Source: Pelagibacterium sp.
GTDB lineage: Bacteria > Pseudomonadota > Alphaproteobacteria > Rhizobiales > Devosiaceae
Direction of reading: 5' to 3'
Length of the DNA stretch: 59,619 nucleotides
Assembly (NCBI GenBank): GCA_002723255.1
Contig: PBNW01000028.1
Coordinates: forward strand, 1-59,619
Each line of letters starts with the position of its first letter. Within the stretch, counting starts at the first letter, position 1. Both the position numbers and the translations under genes were made by a program. The notes under the pieces were generated by a model. It was given only the letters and a program-made list of their open reading frames with translations, did not search any database and was not told the origin of the DNA. Shown here in pieces: positions 1-7,555 of this stretch.

Positions 1-20
1 ATCGTCGGAATAGGGCTTGA

Positions 21-54
21 TCATTGGCGCTGGCCTCCATTCCAGCACCAATGA
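21..54. repeat. Imperfect inverted repeat near the left edge
   Basis: Two 13-base arms (21-33 and 42-54) are complementary except for one position and enclose an 8-base loop. There is no T-run on either side, so it is not an obvious terminator. It lies in a 184-base stretch without a gene, downstream of the TRAP operon, and may belong to a gene beyond the left edge. Function unknown. Confidence 0.4.
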
Positions 55-67
55 TGAATCACATCAA

Positions 68-94
68 AATCGATTTGGGAATCCCAAACCGATT
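68..94. promoter_or_regulatory. 27-bp imperfect palindrome, possible operator
   Basis: Arms 68-80 and 82-94 are complementary with one mismatch around a single central base. The core reads TTTGGGAATCCCAAA. A symmetric site of this length and short spacing is typical of a dimeric repressor operator rather than a terminator. It may control a gene beyond the left edge. This is inference from symmetry only. Confidence 0.4.
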
Positions 95-141
95 CAATCA
101 GATCAAGACGCGCTCTAGGGCCGCCTTTTTCTTGCGTTGAT

Positions 142-168
142 AAAAAAGGGGCCCCCGGCGGGGGCCCC
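142..168 (-). terminator. Rho-independent terminator of the TRAP operon
   Basis: A perfect 9-bp GC stem (148-156 with 160-168, loop of three) is followed, read on the minus strand, by six T residues (147-142). It lies 17 bases after the dctM stop codon, so it ends the leftward dctPQM transcript. Confidence 0.85.
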
Positions 169-184
169 AACCGCGCTCCTGTTC

Positions 185-1468
185 TTACCGGCTGTAGAAC
201 AGGTCGCGCAGTGTCAGAGTTATTTGCGGGACATAGGTGATCACCATCAGGCAGGCAAACATCAGGCCCAGAAGGGGAAGAAGACGGGGCACGACCTTTT
301 CGAACGCGACATTCCCAACCGTACAGGCGGCATAGACGTTGACCCCCAGGGGCGGCGTCACCATCCCCATGGCAAGGTTCACTACCATGATCAGTCCGAA
401 ATGGACCGGATCGATGCCCATCGAGATAGCCACCGGCACCAGAATGGGCGAGAGCACCAGGATGGATGAATTGGTCTCAACGAACATGCCGATGAACAGC
501 AAAACCACATTGACCGCCAGCAGAAACAGGATGGGGTCGCTCAAGGTGTCGCGCAGATAGACACCGATAGCGTTGGGAACGCCGGCCCGGGTGATGAGAT
601 AGGAAAACAGCCCGGCAGCAGAAATGATGATCATGATCATTACGGTCGACATCACTGCCTTGTGAAAGATCGGGAAAAGATCGGGCAGGCTGATTTCCCG
701 ATAGATAAACATTCCGATCAAAAGCGCCGCGAACACCGCAACGATCGAGGCCTCGGTCGGTGTCGTTATGCCTGAATAAATCCCACCGAGAATGACCACG
801 GGCAGGCACAGCGCCGGAAGTGCGCGCCAGCCCGCGGCAGTGACCGACAGCCGGTCTTCCTTGGCGACTTTGCCGAACCCTTTCAAGCGGGCATAGATCA
901 GAACGCCAATGGTCATCACCGTGCCCACGAAAATGCCTGGACCTATGCCGCCTATAAACAGCTCGCCGATCGAGACTTCCGTTGAAACCCCATAAAGGAT
1001 CAACGGAATGGAAGGCGGGATGATGATGCCCAACTCGGCCGAACTGGCCTGCAGTGCAGCCGCATAGGGACGAGGGTAGCCGTCACGGACGAGAGCGGGA
1101 ATGAGAATGGCACCGATCGCGAACGTCGTGGCGATCGACGAACCCGAAACCGCAGCAAACATCATGCAGGTCAGAACGCAGGTGGCCGCGAGCCCCCCTT
1201 GCAGTCCGCCGATGATTGACTTGGCGAAATTGACAAGCCGCAGGGAAATGCCGCCCCGTTCCATGATCGTGCCCGCAAGAATGAAGAAGGGGATAGCGGC
1301 CAGGGGAAATTTGTCGATCGCCGTATACATTTCCTTGGGCAGGATGAGCAGGCTGGTGTTGGCGGTCATCAGGCCGATCGCGCCGGCCAGGCCGATCGAC
1401 ACGGCGATGGGGATCGACAGGACAAAGCCCAGGAGCATGACTCCGAGCATGAGGATAGCCATGAGCAA
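185..1468 (-). CDS. dctM: TRAP transporter large permease (DctM family)
   Basis: The 427-residue product is almost entirely hydrophobic and matches the length of DctM subunits, which have about 12 membrane segments and form the Na+-coupled transport channel of tripartite ATP-independent periplasmic transporters. Family-typical stretches are visible, for example PFFILAGTIMERGGI near residue 60 and the repeated glycine/proline-rich helical hairpins (IIIPPSIPLILYG, MVTPPLGVNVYAACTV). It starts 5 bases after the dctQ stop and ends the dctP-dctQ-dctM operon at a strong terminator. The substrate is not readable from the permease. The neighbouring sugar-acid catabolic genes suggest a hydroxy- or keto-acid. 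Confidence 0.93.
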   Translation of the reverse strand: MLMAILMLGVMLLGFVLSIPIAVSIGLAGAIGLMTANTSLLILPKEMYTAIDKFPLAAIPFFILAGTIMERGGISLRLVNFAKSIIGGLQGGLAATCVLTCMMFAAVSGSSIATTFAIGAILIPALVRDGYPRPYAAALQASSAELGIIIPPSIPLILYGVSTEVSIGELFIGGIGPGIFVGTVMTIGVLIYARLKGFGKVAKEDRLSVTAAGWRALPALCLPVVILGGIYSGITTPTEASIVAVFAALLIGMFIYREISLPDLFPIFHKAVMSTVMIMIIISAAGLFSYLITRAGVPNAIGVYLRDTLSDPILFLLAVNVVLLFIGMFVETNSSILVLSPILVPVAISMGIDPVHFGLIMVVNLAMGMVTPPLGVNVYAACTVGNVAFEKVVPRLLPLLGLMFACLMVITYVPQITLTLRDLFYSR

Positions 1469-1473
1469 TTACC

Positions 1474-1992
1474 TTAATGGACGAGTGTGAGTTCCTGGTC
1501 ATCATCGGTGACCGGGTCGTGCTCGATAAATCTGGCGATGACAGCGACGGCCGAACAGAAACAGCCGATGGGAATGGCGATATAGGCCCAATAGACCGAG
1601 ATGAAATCCAGTCCCAGAAGCGTCTGGCTGGCGCTGCGGTTGGCGTAGTCAAAGCCCCAATAGCCCAACAATGCCAGAAAGATCAGTACGACCAGGGTGA
1701 CAAAGCCGTCATGGAGACGCCGGAACCGGGTGGGCAGAAGATGACGCATCATGTCTACCGCGATCATGGCGCCGGCCCTGAACACCAGCGCCGCACCTAC
1801 AAACACCATCCATGCCAAGGCGATTCGGATGGTCACTTCGGTCCATTCGAGCGGAATCTTAAGGGCAAAGCGCGAGAGCACCTGCAAAAAGCCAAGACAC
1901 GCCGCCACGGCCAGGGCCAGGACCGCGACAACCGAGATCACCGCGTTGAGCGCTTTGTCGAAGATGAAGAAATATCGTAAGGCCGCCTGCAT
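1474..1992 (-). CDS. dctQ: TRAP transporter small permease (DctQ family)
   Basis: The 172-residue protein has four predicted membrane segments, the usual DctQ topology. The first is near residues 15-37, and the second contains EWTEVTIRIALAWMVFVGAALVFRAG, a family-like motif with the conserved EW and R-x-x-W-x-x-F/M-x-GA spacing. DctQ forms the membrane complex with DctM and helps dock the binding protein. The gene lies between dctP and dctM. A 74-base gap holding a hairpin separates it from dctP, while dctM follows after 5 bases. Confidence 0.9.
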   Translation of the reverse strand: MQAALRYFFIFDKALNAVISVVAVLALAVAACLGFLQVLSRFALKIPLEWTEVTIRIALAWMVFVGAALVFRAGAMIAVDMMRHLLPTRFRRLHDGFVTLVVLIFLALLGYWGFDYANRSASQTLLGLDFISVYWAYIAIPIGCFCSAVAVIARFIEHDPVTDDDQELTLVH

Positions 1993-2023
1993 CTACGTCG
2001 TCCTTGAATGAAATTGCCGGTAT

Positions 2024-2046
2024 GCGGGCGCCGGATGGGCGCCCGC
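2024..2046 (-). repeat. Intercistronic hairpin between dctP and dctQ
   Basis: A perfect 9-bp stem (2024-2032 with 2038-2046, 5-base loop) lies directly after the dctP stop codon and has no T-run after it. Hairpins in this position commonly protect the upstream binding-protein mRNA from 3' exonucleases, giving more DctP than permease. The role is inferred; the pairing is seen directly. Confidence 0.65.
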
Positions 2047-2066
2047 AGGAAAGCGGAAAGCAGAAC

Positions 2067-3059
2067 TTATTCAGGCTGCCCGTCGCGGATCGCCTGGACT
2101 TCTTCGGCCCCGAACTCTTCCGCGAACTGCGCATTGACCTCCGAGAGGGCTGCAACGAAGGCATCACGATCAATGTCTTCGAGGATTTCCATTCCATCGG
2201 CGCGCATAGTTTCAATGGCGGTTGCTTCATCCTCGTCGACGCGAGCCCGATTTGCGGCTGTACCAGCCTGGGCAGCCTCGACGAAATGGGCCTGATCTTC
2301 TTCCGAAAGCCCATTCCACAGGTCAAGATTCATCAAGAACACGCAGGGCGAAAAAACATGTCCTGTCATCGAAAGGTACTGCTGAACCTCGTCGAAATTG
2401 TTCGATTCAATCACCGAAAGGGGATTTTCCTGACCGTCGACGACACCTTGCTGAAGGGCAGCGAAAACTTCGGGGAAAGCCATAGGCGTGGGCAGGATGC
2501 CGAACTCGCGATACGCGGCAATGTGGACCGGGCTCTCCATGGTGCGCAGCTTGAGACCGTCAAGGTCTTCAGGGCTTTCGATCGGGCGAATGTCGTTGGT
2601 CATATGCCGGAAGCCATTGTCGGCCCAGGCAAGCCCCTTGATGCCGTGCGATTCGAAACGGCCGAGCAACTCGTCGCCGATCTCGCTGTCGAGAACTCCA
2701 CGGGCGTGCTCGTAATCGCGGAACAGGAATGGGATGTCCAGGATCGAAAGTTCAGGCACGAAATTGGGCACTGGGCCCGTCGAGGTGAAGGTCAATTCAA
2801 GCGTACCCAGTTGAACGCCCTCGATGGATTCGCGCTCCCCGCCCAGCGACCCGGCATAGAAGGTCTCGATCACATAGCGCCCTTCTGTGAGGCGCTCGAC
2901 CTCCTCGGCGAACGTATCGATGGCGATGCCATGGTGACCGTCCTGGGGCATGGAAACGTTGATCCGCCAGACGGTCTGAGCCTGTGCTGAGCCGGCGGTC
3001 AATGCTATCGTTGCGACACCGGCCAGGGCAGCGCCCTTGATCCAACCTAAGTAATTCAT
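2067..3059 (-). CDS. dctP: TRAP transporter solute-binding protein (DctP family)
   Basis: This is a 330-residue periplasmic binding protein. A Sec signal peptide ends at about AGSAQA, followed by QTVWRINVSMPQDGHHG. The conserved TRAP-SBP region LKLRTMESPVH carries the Arg that normally forms the salt bridge with the ligand carboxylate, and the later FPEVFAALQQGVVDGQENP block is typical of the family. I chose ATG 3059, which sits about 10 bases after a GGAGG site; the longer frame would use a GTG touching that site. It is first in the operon. Its promoter region carries two FadR/VanR-type operator-like sites. The ligand is probably an organic acid. Confidence 0.92.
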   Translation of the reverse strand: MNYLGWIKGAALAGVATIALTAGSAQAQTVWRINVSMPQDGHHGIAIDTFAEEVERLTEGRYVIETFYAGSLGGERESIEGVQLGTLELTFTSTGPVPNFVPELSILDIPFLFRDYEHARGVLDSEIGDELLGRFESHGIKGLAWADNGFRHMTNDIRPIESPEDLDGLKLRTMESPVHIAAYREFGILPTPMAFPEVFAALQQGVVDGQENPLSVIESNNFDEVQQYLSMTGHVFSPCVFLMNLDLWNGLSEEDQAHFVEAAQAGTAANRARVDEDEATAIETMRADGMEILEDIDRDAFVAALSEVNAQFAEEFGAEEVQAIRDGQPE

Positions 3060-3174
3060 GTCTTTCACTCCTCCAGATTAATGCTGCCCCGTGGCCATGC
3101 CGCTCCGGGCTGGCGGTCGGGTTGGAAGTAAGTCTTGAAGAAATAAAAGTAAACGTCAACAAAAAATCAATTAG

Positions 3175-3203
3175 TATTATGATACCACGATAGTATTAAA
3201 CAA
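3175..3203. promoter_or_regulatory. Two FadR/VanR-type (GntR) operator-like sites
   Basis: Sites 3175-3187 (TATTATGATACCA) and 3191-3203 (TAGTATTAAACAA) each match the GntR/VanR-type consensus TNGTATNATACNA with one mismatch and are 3 bases apart. They lie between the divergent starts of dctP and the ABM gene. A TTGACA -35-like element follows at 3211-3216 for rightward transcription, and a TTGACG lies at 3160-3155 on the minus strand. No GntR gene is adjacent on this side, so the regulator may lie outside the window. Confidence 0.5.
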
Positions 3204-3266
3204 ATATACTTTGACAATTACTCCGTGCGATGGCAATCGAAAAATCACCGAGCAGGAGTATGCGAC

Positions 3267-3560
3267 ATGATTTTGATGACCGCCCGCTATTTCATCAAGG
3301 ACGGCGCCCGTGATCAGGTGTTGGCCGATCTCATAGAGATGAAACAGGAGATGATCCGTTCCGAACCGGGTTGCGTCAGCTACCAGGTCTGGGAGTCTCA
3401 GGAGCATCCCAATCAATTTCTGCTCTGCGAAGTCTATATCGACGAACCGGCGGCCGACGCCCACCGGCGCACCCCCCACTTCGAGCGCATCATCGCCGGA
3501 CGCGTGGTCCCCCAGCTTGAAAAGCGCGAGCGTGAATTCTTCAACTTGTTGGTCGAATAA
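3267..3560 (+). CDS. Antibiotic biosynthesis monooxygenase (ABM) domain protein
   Basis: This is a 97-residue single-domain protein with the dimeric ferredoxin-like ABM/YgiN pattern: an opening beta strand (MILMTARYFIKDGARDQ), a helix, the strand SEPGCVSYQVWESQEHPNQF, then the charged HFERI helix. ABM proteins include quinol monooxygenases, but many have no known reaction. ATG 3267 follows an AGGAG site 9 bases upstream; an earlier in-frame start lacks one. It sits alone between operator-like sites, divergent from dctP and upstream of the aldolase gene, so it is probably co-regulated with the catabolic module. The exact role is unknown. Confidence 0.8.
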   Translation: MILMTARYFIKDGARDQVLADLIEMKQEMIRSEPGCVSYQVWESQEHPNQFLLCEVYIDEPAADAHRRTPHFERIIAGRVVPQLEKREREFFNLLVE

Positions 3561-3581
3561 AACGGACCTGGTCAACTATAA

Positions 3582-3594
3582 TAGTATGATATAA
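3582..3594. promoter_or_regulatory. Third FadR/VanR-type operator-like site
   Basis: TAGTATGATATAA matches TNGTATNATACNA with one mismatch. It lies in the AT-rich 144-base gap between the ABM gene and the exported aldolase gene, where that gene's promoter is expected (TTGACT at about 3631). Its match to the two sites at 3175-3203 suggests one regulator for both transcription units. Confidence 0.5.
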
Positions 3595-3704
3595 AAGTGT
3601 AATTTATAATATAAATAAACAACAATACTGTTTGACTCATTCGATAACAACATAAATGCTCGAGATGTTATTACGGTTCCTTTAGAGGAAAATGGGAGAG
3701 AGAA

Positions 3705-4580
3705 ATGTACATTGCAACCAAAACCGGACTGGCCATGCTGATGGCCTGCGCCATGGCCGGCGGTGCGCTGGCTCAGGAAGAGTTCATCGCATCGGAATGG
3801 GAATATGGCCCCGCCTATGAGGCGGAAGGGGAAGTTGAGATCTGGAACAGTGCCAAGCAAAAGATTATGAATGGCGAAGATCTTGTCGGCGGCACGATCA
3901 ACGAGCAGGATCCCCAGATCTACTGTGCGATGGCCAATGCGGGATACGACTTCACCTGGGTCGAAATGCAGCATTCCCAGACCAGCTGGGAATCGGTGGC
4001 CAATATGTATGCGGCCTGTCCGGACGCTCAGGCTGCCCATGGCGTCCGTCTCGCCTATACTGACGAGCGCGAAGCCCAGCATGCCCTTGATGCTGGCGCC
4101 ATGGTGATTGTCTATCCAACGATCGATTCGGTCGAAGAGGCCGAGGAAGCGGTTTCCTGGGTCAAGTTTCCGCCCGACGGACGCCACAGCCGTGGCGGCG
4201 GCCAGCGCTGGAGCTTCTACAGCGACGTTCCTGGCGGTTATCGTGAAACGTTCAACGACAATATCGTGGTCATCCTGATGATCGAAACGATGGATGGCGT
4301 CGAAGACGTGTACGAAATCGCTGAAGTCGAAGGTGTCGACGGGATCATGATCGCCAGTTCCGATCTCGGAAATTTCTCGGGCTACGCCCAGGGTGATGAG
4401 CAGTACGAGATGATCGTTGATCGCGTTCTCGATGCCGCACAATCGGCCGGCATTCAGGCCTGCGGCCCGCTGGGATGGCGCGCCGAGCGCGAGGGTTTCT
4501 CGTGCTTCCAGGCCGGAAGTGAAGGCTCGCTGATCCGCCGTGGTTATGAGGCGGAAATGGAAGCCACAGCGCGTCCCTGA
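3705..4580 (+). CDS. HpcH/HpaI-type aldolase homologue with a Sec signal peptide
   Basis: The 291-residue protein starts with a clear signal peptide (basic n-region, hydrophobic core, ALA-QEE cleavage at about residue 23). The rest follows the HpcH/HpaI aldolase/citrate-lyase TIM barrel: YDFTWVEMQHS (about 81-91, His90), GVRLAY (Arg115), a KFPPDGRHSRGG loop (154-165), MIET (Glu194) and the DGIMIASSDLG block (Asp220). The last two correspond to the metal-binding Glu and Asp. The usual Glu-His pair reads Gln-His here. The mature part has four cysteines (74, 105, 253, 267), which fits an oxidising compartment. Known relatives are cytoplasmic. It lies upstream of garR-like and glycerate kinase genes, as GarL does in glucarate loci. 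Export and reaction are inferred. Confidence 0.82.
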   Translation: MYIATKTGLAMLMACAMAGGALAQEEFIASEWEYGPAYEAEGEVEIWNSAKQKIMNGEDLVGGTINEQDPQIYCAMANAGYDFTWVEMQHSQTSWESVANMYAACPDAQAAHGVRLAYTDEREAQHALDAGAMVIVYPTIDSVEEAEEAVSWVKFPPDGRHSRGGGQRWSFYSDVPGGYRETFNDNIVVILMIETMDGVEDVYEIAEVEGVDGIMIASSDLGNFSGYAQGDEQYEMIVDRVLDAAQSAGIQACGPLGWRAEREGFSCFQAGSEGSLIRRGYEAEMEATARP

Positions 4581-4714
4581 ACACTTGTTCAAACCGGACG
4601 TCGCGGAGTGTTGCGGCGTCCCTGTCACGTTGCGGGCCGGCCACGCTCAGAGAGCCGGCCCCTCTTTGCCACAATTTCATGTTGCGCCCCATCGGGGACC
4701 ACAAGGAGTGAATC

Positions 4715-5593
4715 ATGAACATCGGATTCATTGGAACGGGTATCATGGGTGCGCCCATGGCGGGCCATCTGCTCGATGCCGGACACAGCGTGCTGGTCTA
4801 TGACCGCTCGGACACTCCGAAAATGCTGACCGAGAAGGGTGCAGTGCGCGCGCAATCCTCCCGCGCCGTGGCCGAACGGTCCGATGTGATCATCATCATG
4901 GTGCCCGACACCCCGCACGTACAGGCCGTTCTGTTCGACGAAGCCGGCGTCTTTGAGGGATTGTCGGCAGGCAAGATCGTCGTCGACATGAGCTCGATTT
5001 CGCCCATCGCGACCAAAGAGTTTGCCGCCCGCGTCGCCGAAAAGGGATGCGGTTATCTCGATGCGCCGGTTTCTGGCGGCGAGGTCGGCGCCCAGCAGGC
5101 GACGCTCTCGATCATGGTTGGTGGTAACCCTTCCGATTTCGACGTCGTCAAGCCGCTGTTTGAAACCATGGGTAAAAACATTACGCTGGTGGGAAGCGTC
5201 GGTGACGGTCAGACCGCCAAGGTCGCCAACCAGATCGTTGTGGGGCTGACCATCGAAGCGGTCGCCGAGGCCCTGCTTTTTGCCTCCAGGGCCGGAGCCG
5301 ATCCCGCACGGGTGCGCGAAGCATTGATGGGCGGATTTGCTTCCTCGCGTATTCTCGAATTACACGGCGATCGGATGGTCAAGCGCACCTTCGATCCCGG
5401 CTTCCGGATTGAACTGCACCAGAAAGATCTCAACAACGCCCTGGATTCCGCTCGTAAACTCGACATGGCATTGCCTGCAACGGCACTGTGCCAGCAACTG
5501 TTCAGTATGTGCGCCGCACATGGCGGCAAGGCCTGGGACCACTCGGCCCTGATCCGGGCGCTGGAAATCCAGGCTGATCATCAGATCGGTTGA
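4715..5593 (+). CDS. garR: 2-hydroxy-3-oxopropionate (tartronate semialdehyde) reductase
   Basis: This is a 292-residue beta-hydroxyacid dehydrogenase. The N-terminal NAD(P) loop is IGFIGTGIMGAPMAGHLL. The substrate-binding motif DAPVSGGEVGA is near residue 116, the catalytic Lys lies in GDGQTAKVANQ (about 165-175), and the C-terminal FRIELHQKDLNNAL is typical of GarR/GlxR. The family reduces tartronate semialdehyde to D-glycerate, and the next gene is a glycerate kinase, which supports this choice over 3-hydroxyisobutyrate dehydrogenase. An AAGGAG site precedes ATG 4715. The gene lies 134 bases after the exported aldolase gene. Confidence 0.86.
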   Translation: MNIGFIGTGIMGAPMAGHLLDAGHSVLVYDRSDTPKMLTEKGAVRAQSSRAVAERSDVIIIMVPDTPHVQAVLFDEAGVFEGLSAGKIVVDMSSISPIATKEFAARVAEKGCGYLDAPVSGGEVGAQQATLSIMVGGNPSDFDVVKPLFETMGKNITLVGSVGDGQTAKVANQIVVGLTIEAVAEALLFASRAGADPARVREALMGGFASSRILELHGDRMVKRTFDPGFRIELHQKDLNNALDSARKLDMALPATALCQQLFSMCAAHGGKAWDHSALIRALEIQADHQIG

Positions 5594-5676
5594 GCGTTGA
5601 GTTGGCGGGCGCCCGGCCATATACAGACGGCGAAGACCGTGTGGTGGGCGCATCGCAAGGGAGGGGAGGTCCGGCG

Positions 5677-6942
5677 ATGCTTGCTGAAAACAAAATCGGC
5701 GATTTGAACGCCGAAGCCGTGTTGCGGCGTCTCTTCGACGCCGCCCTTCAAGCGGCGCTGCCGGACGGTAAGTTCCAAGACATTCTGCCCGAACGGCCCA
5801 AGGGGCGGACCATCGTTCTGGGCGCTGGCAAGGCTTCGGCCCGCATGGCCCGCGCTTTCGAAGAGGCCTGGGATGCGCCTGTCGAGGGACTGGTCATCAC
5901 GCGCTATGGCCATTCGGTCCCCACGCGCCACGTCACCATCGTCGAGGCCGCTCATCCGGTGCCCGACGAGGCAGGGCTCAAGGCGACCCGCGATATCGTG
6001 GAACTGGCCAACTCGGCAGGGCCTGACGATCTCGTCGTGGTTCTGATATCGGGCGGCGCCTCCTCGCTGTTGACCATGCCCGCGCATGGCATTTCCCTTG
6101 CCGACAAGCAGGATATAACGCGCCAGCTTTTGCGCTCGGGTGCCCCGATCGGTGCGATGAACGCGGTCCGCAAGGCCCTTTCGGCGGTAAAGGGCGGCAA
6201 GCTGGCGCTGGCCGCTGCGCCCGCCCGGCTGGTCACCTACGTCATTTCCGATGTCCCAGGCGACGATCCGGCGACGGTGGGATCTGGCCCTTCGATTGTA
6301 GCGCCCAATGACATCGAGGAGGTGCGCTCTATCTTGCGGCGGTTCCGGATTGATATTCCAGACCATGCCGAAAGGGCGCTGTTCGCCAACGGATTGACCG
6401 ATGACAAATCAACCCCTTCGCCCGTCCATATGATCGCGACGCCGCGCGCCTCGCTTGAAGCGGCGAGCCGGGAAGCAGAGGCCATGGGGATAGCGCCCGT
6501 CATCCTGGGAGATGCCATCGAAGGCGAGGCCCGGGAAGTGGCAACGGCTATGGCGGGCATCGTGCGTTCGGTGGTGCAGTACAACACACCATTCGCCCCC
6601 CCTTGCGTCCTGCTCAGCGGCGGCGAGACGACGGTGACCCTGCGCCCCGAGGCTGCAGGGCGTGGTGGGCGCAATTCGGAATTCCTCCTGGCGCTCTATC
6701 TGGCGCTCAAATCCTACGGTCGGGTCGCCGCCATTTCGTGCGATACCGACGGTATTGACGGCACTGAAGACAATGCCGGAGCCTGGTTCGATTTTGCCGC
6801 CGACCAGGTCGATGCCCACGATCCTGCCGGCCATCTCGATCGAAATGATGCCTATTCATTCTTCCGCAAGGCGGGACGCCTGGTGATCACCGGCCCCACT
6901 TACACCAACGTCAATGATTTTCGCGCCATCCTCATCAGATGA
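5677..6942 (+). CDS. gckA: Type-2 glycerate kinase (MOFRL family)
   Basis: The 421-residue product is similar to GckA/TtuD. Typical blocks are VLGAGKASARMARAFE (about residues 25-40), LISGGASSLL, the YVISDVPGDDPATVGSGP segment, GGETTVTL and the C-terminal MOFRL signature SCDTDGIDGTEDNAGAW. The enzyme phosphorylates glycerate, mostly to 2-phosphoglycerate, and would drain the product of the upstream reductase into glycolysis. ATG 5677 follows a strong GAGGGGAGG site; the longer frame would start inside garR and has no such site. It shares an operon with garR (83-base gap). Confidence 0.9.
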   Translation: MLAENKIGDLNAEAVLRRLFDAALQAALPDGKFQDILPERPKGRTIVLGAGKASARMARAFEEAWDAPVEGLVITRYGHSVPTRHVTIVEAAHPVPDEAGLKATRDIVELANSAGPDDLVVVLISGGASSLLTMPAHGISLADKQDITRQLLRSGAPIGAMNAVRKALSAVKGGKLALAAAPARLVTYVISDVPGDDPATVGSGPSIVAPNDIEEVRSILRRFRIDIPDHAERALFANGLTDDKSTPSPVHMIATPRASLEAASREAEAMGIAPVILGDAIEGEAREVATAMAGIVRSVVQYNTPFAPPCVLLSGGETTVTLRPEAAGRGGRNSEFLLALYLALKSYGRVAAISCDTDGIDGTEDNAGAWFDFAADQVDAHDPAGHLDRNDAYSFFRKAGRLVITGPTYTNVNDFRAILIR

Positions 6943-7019
6943 TCCTGAGCGCCGGGTGGGCGACGGATGCGGGACACAAAGTCACGCTTGATCTTGCACA
7001 TCCGGGCTGGCAAGCCTGA
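6939..7019 (+). CDS. Possible 26-residue ORF coupled to glycerate kinase
   Basis: An ATG overlaps the glycerate kinase stop (ATGA) and opens a 26-codon frame ending in TGA at 7019. The predicted peptide (MILSAGWATDAGHK and so on) has no recognisable domain or membrane segment. The start overlap is the only support, and it could arise by chance. Confidence 0.15.
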   Translation: MILSAGWATDAGHKVTLDLAHPGWQA

Positions 7020-7048
7020 GCGAACCGATCCGCCTCAGGAAACCACCT

Positions 7049-7555
7049 ATGTCACCCTCCGCACAGACCCAGCTCGATGCCCTTGATCGCCTTGCCGAAA
7101 TCCTGGCCAACGGGGACCGTCCGGCCCTCTATGGCGCCGTTGATGCGGCGCTCAATGCCCTGGTCGGGCATAAACTGTTCACGCTCCTTCTGGTATTGCC
7201 GGGCGGCAAGGAAGTGCAGCGGTTCTGGAGCACGAACGCGGCGGACTATCCGCTCTCGGGACGCAAGCCCATGGGCGATACGCCCTGGGGTGATCTGGTC
7301 ATCAGGCGGCATCAGCCCTTTCTCGGCCGGGACATGGACGCGATACGTTGGGCGTTCTTCGATCATGAATTGATCGCTTCGCTCGGATTGGGTTCGGCCA
7401 TCAACGTGCCGATCATCGGCCAGAAAACCCTGCTCGGCACCATCGCCATTCTCGATGCAGAACATCATTATGATGCGGAAAAACTCGCCATCGCCATGCG
7501 GATCGCGCCCTATCTCGTCGATGCCTTTCGGAGCGAGATTGCCCAGTTGGGCTAG
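7049..7555 (+). CDS. Small GAF-domain protein
   Basis: The 168-residue protein consists of one GAF-like fold: an N-terminal helix, LFTLLLVLPGGKEVQRFWS, the loop GDTPWGDLVIRRHQPFLG, and GSAINVPIIGQKTLLGTIAILD, which is the usual GAF core strand pair. GAF domains bind small ligands or sense redox state; no output domain is present. It follows the glycerate kinase gene by about 100 bases on the same strand and overlaps the convergent lrgB by 4 bases. A sensor or helper role for the catabolic module is a guess. Confidence 0.75.
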   Translation: MSPSAQTQLDALDRLAEILANGDRPALYGAVDAALNALVGHKLFTLLLVLPGGKEVQRFWSTNAADYPLSGRKPMGDTPWGDLVIRRHQPFLGRDMDAIRWAFFDHELIASLGLGSAINVPIIGQKTLLGTIAILDAEHHYDAEKLAIAMRIAPYLVDAFRSEIAQLG

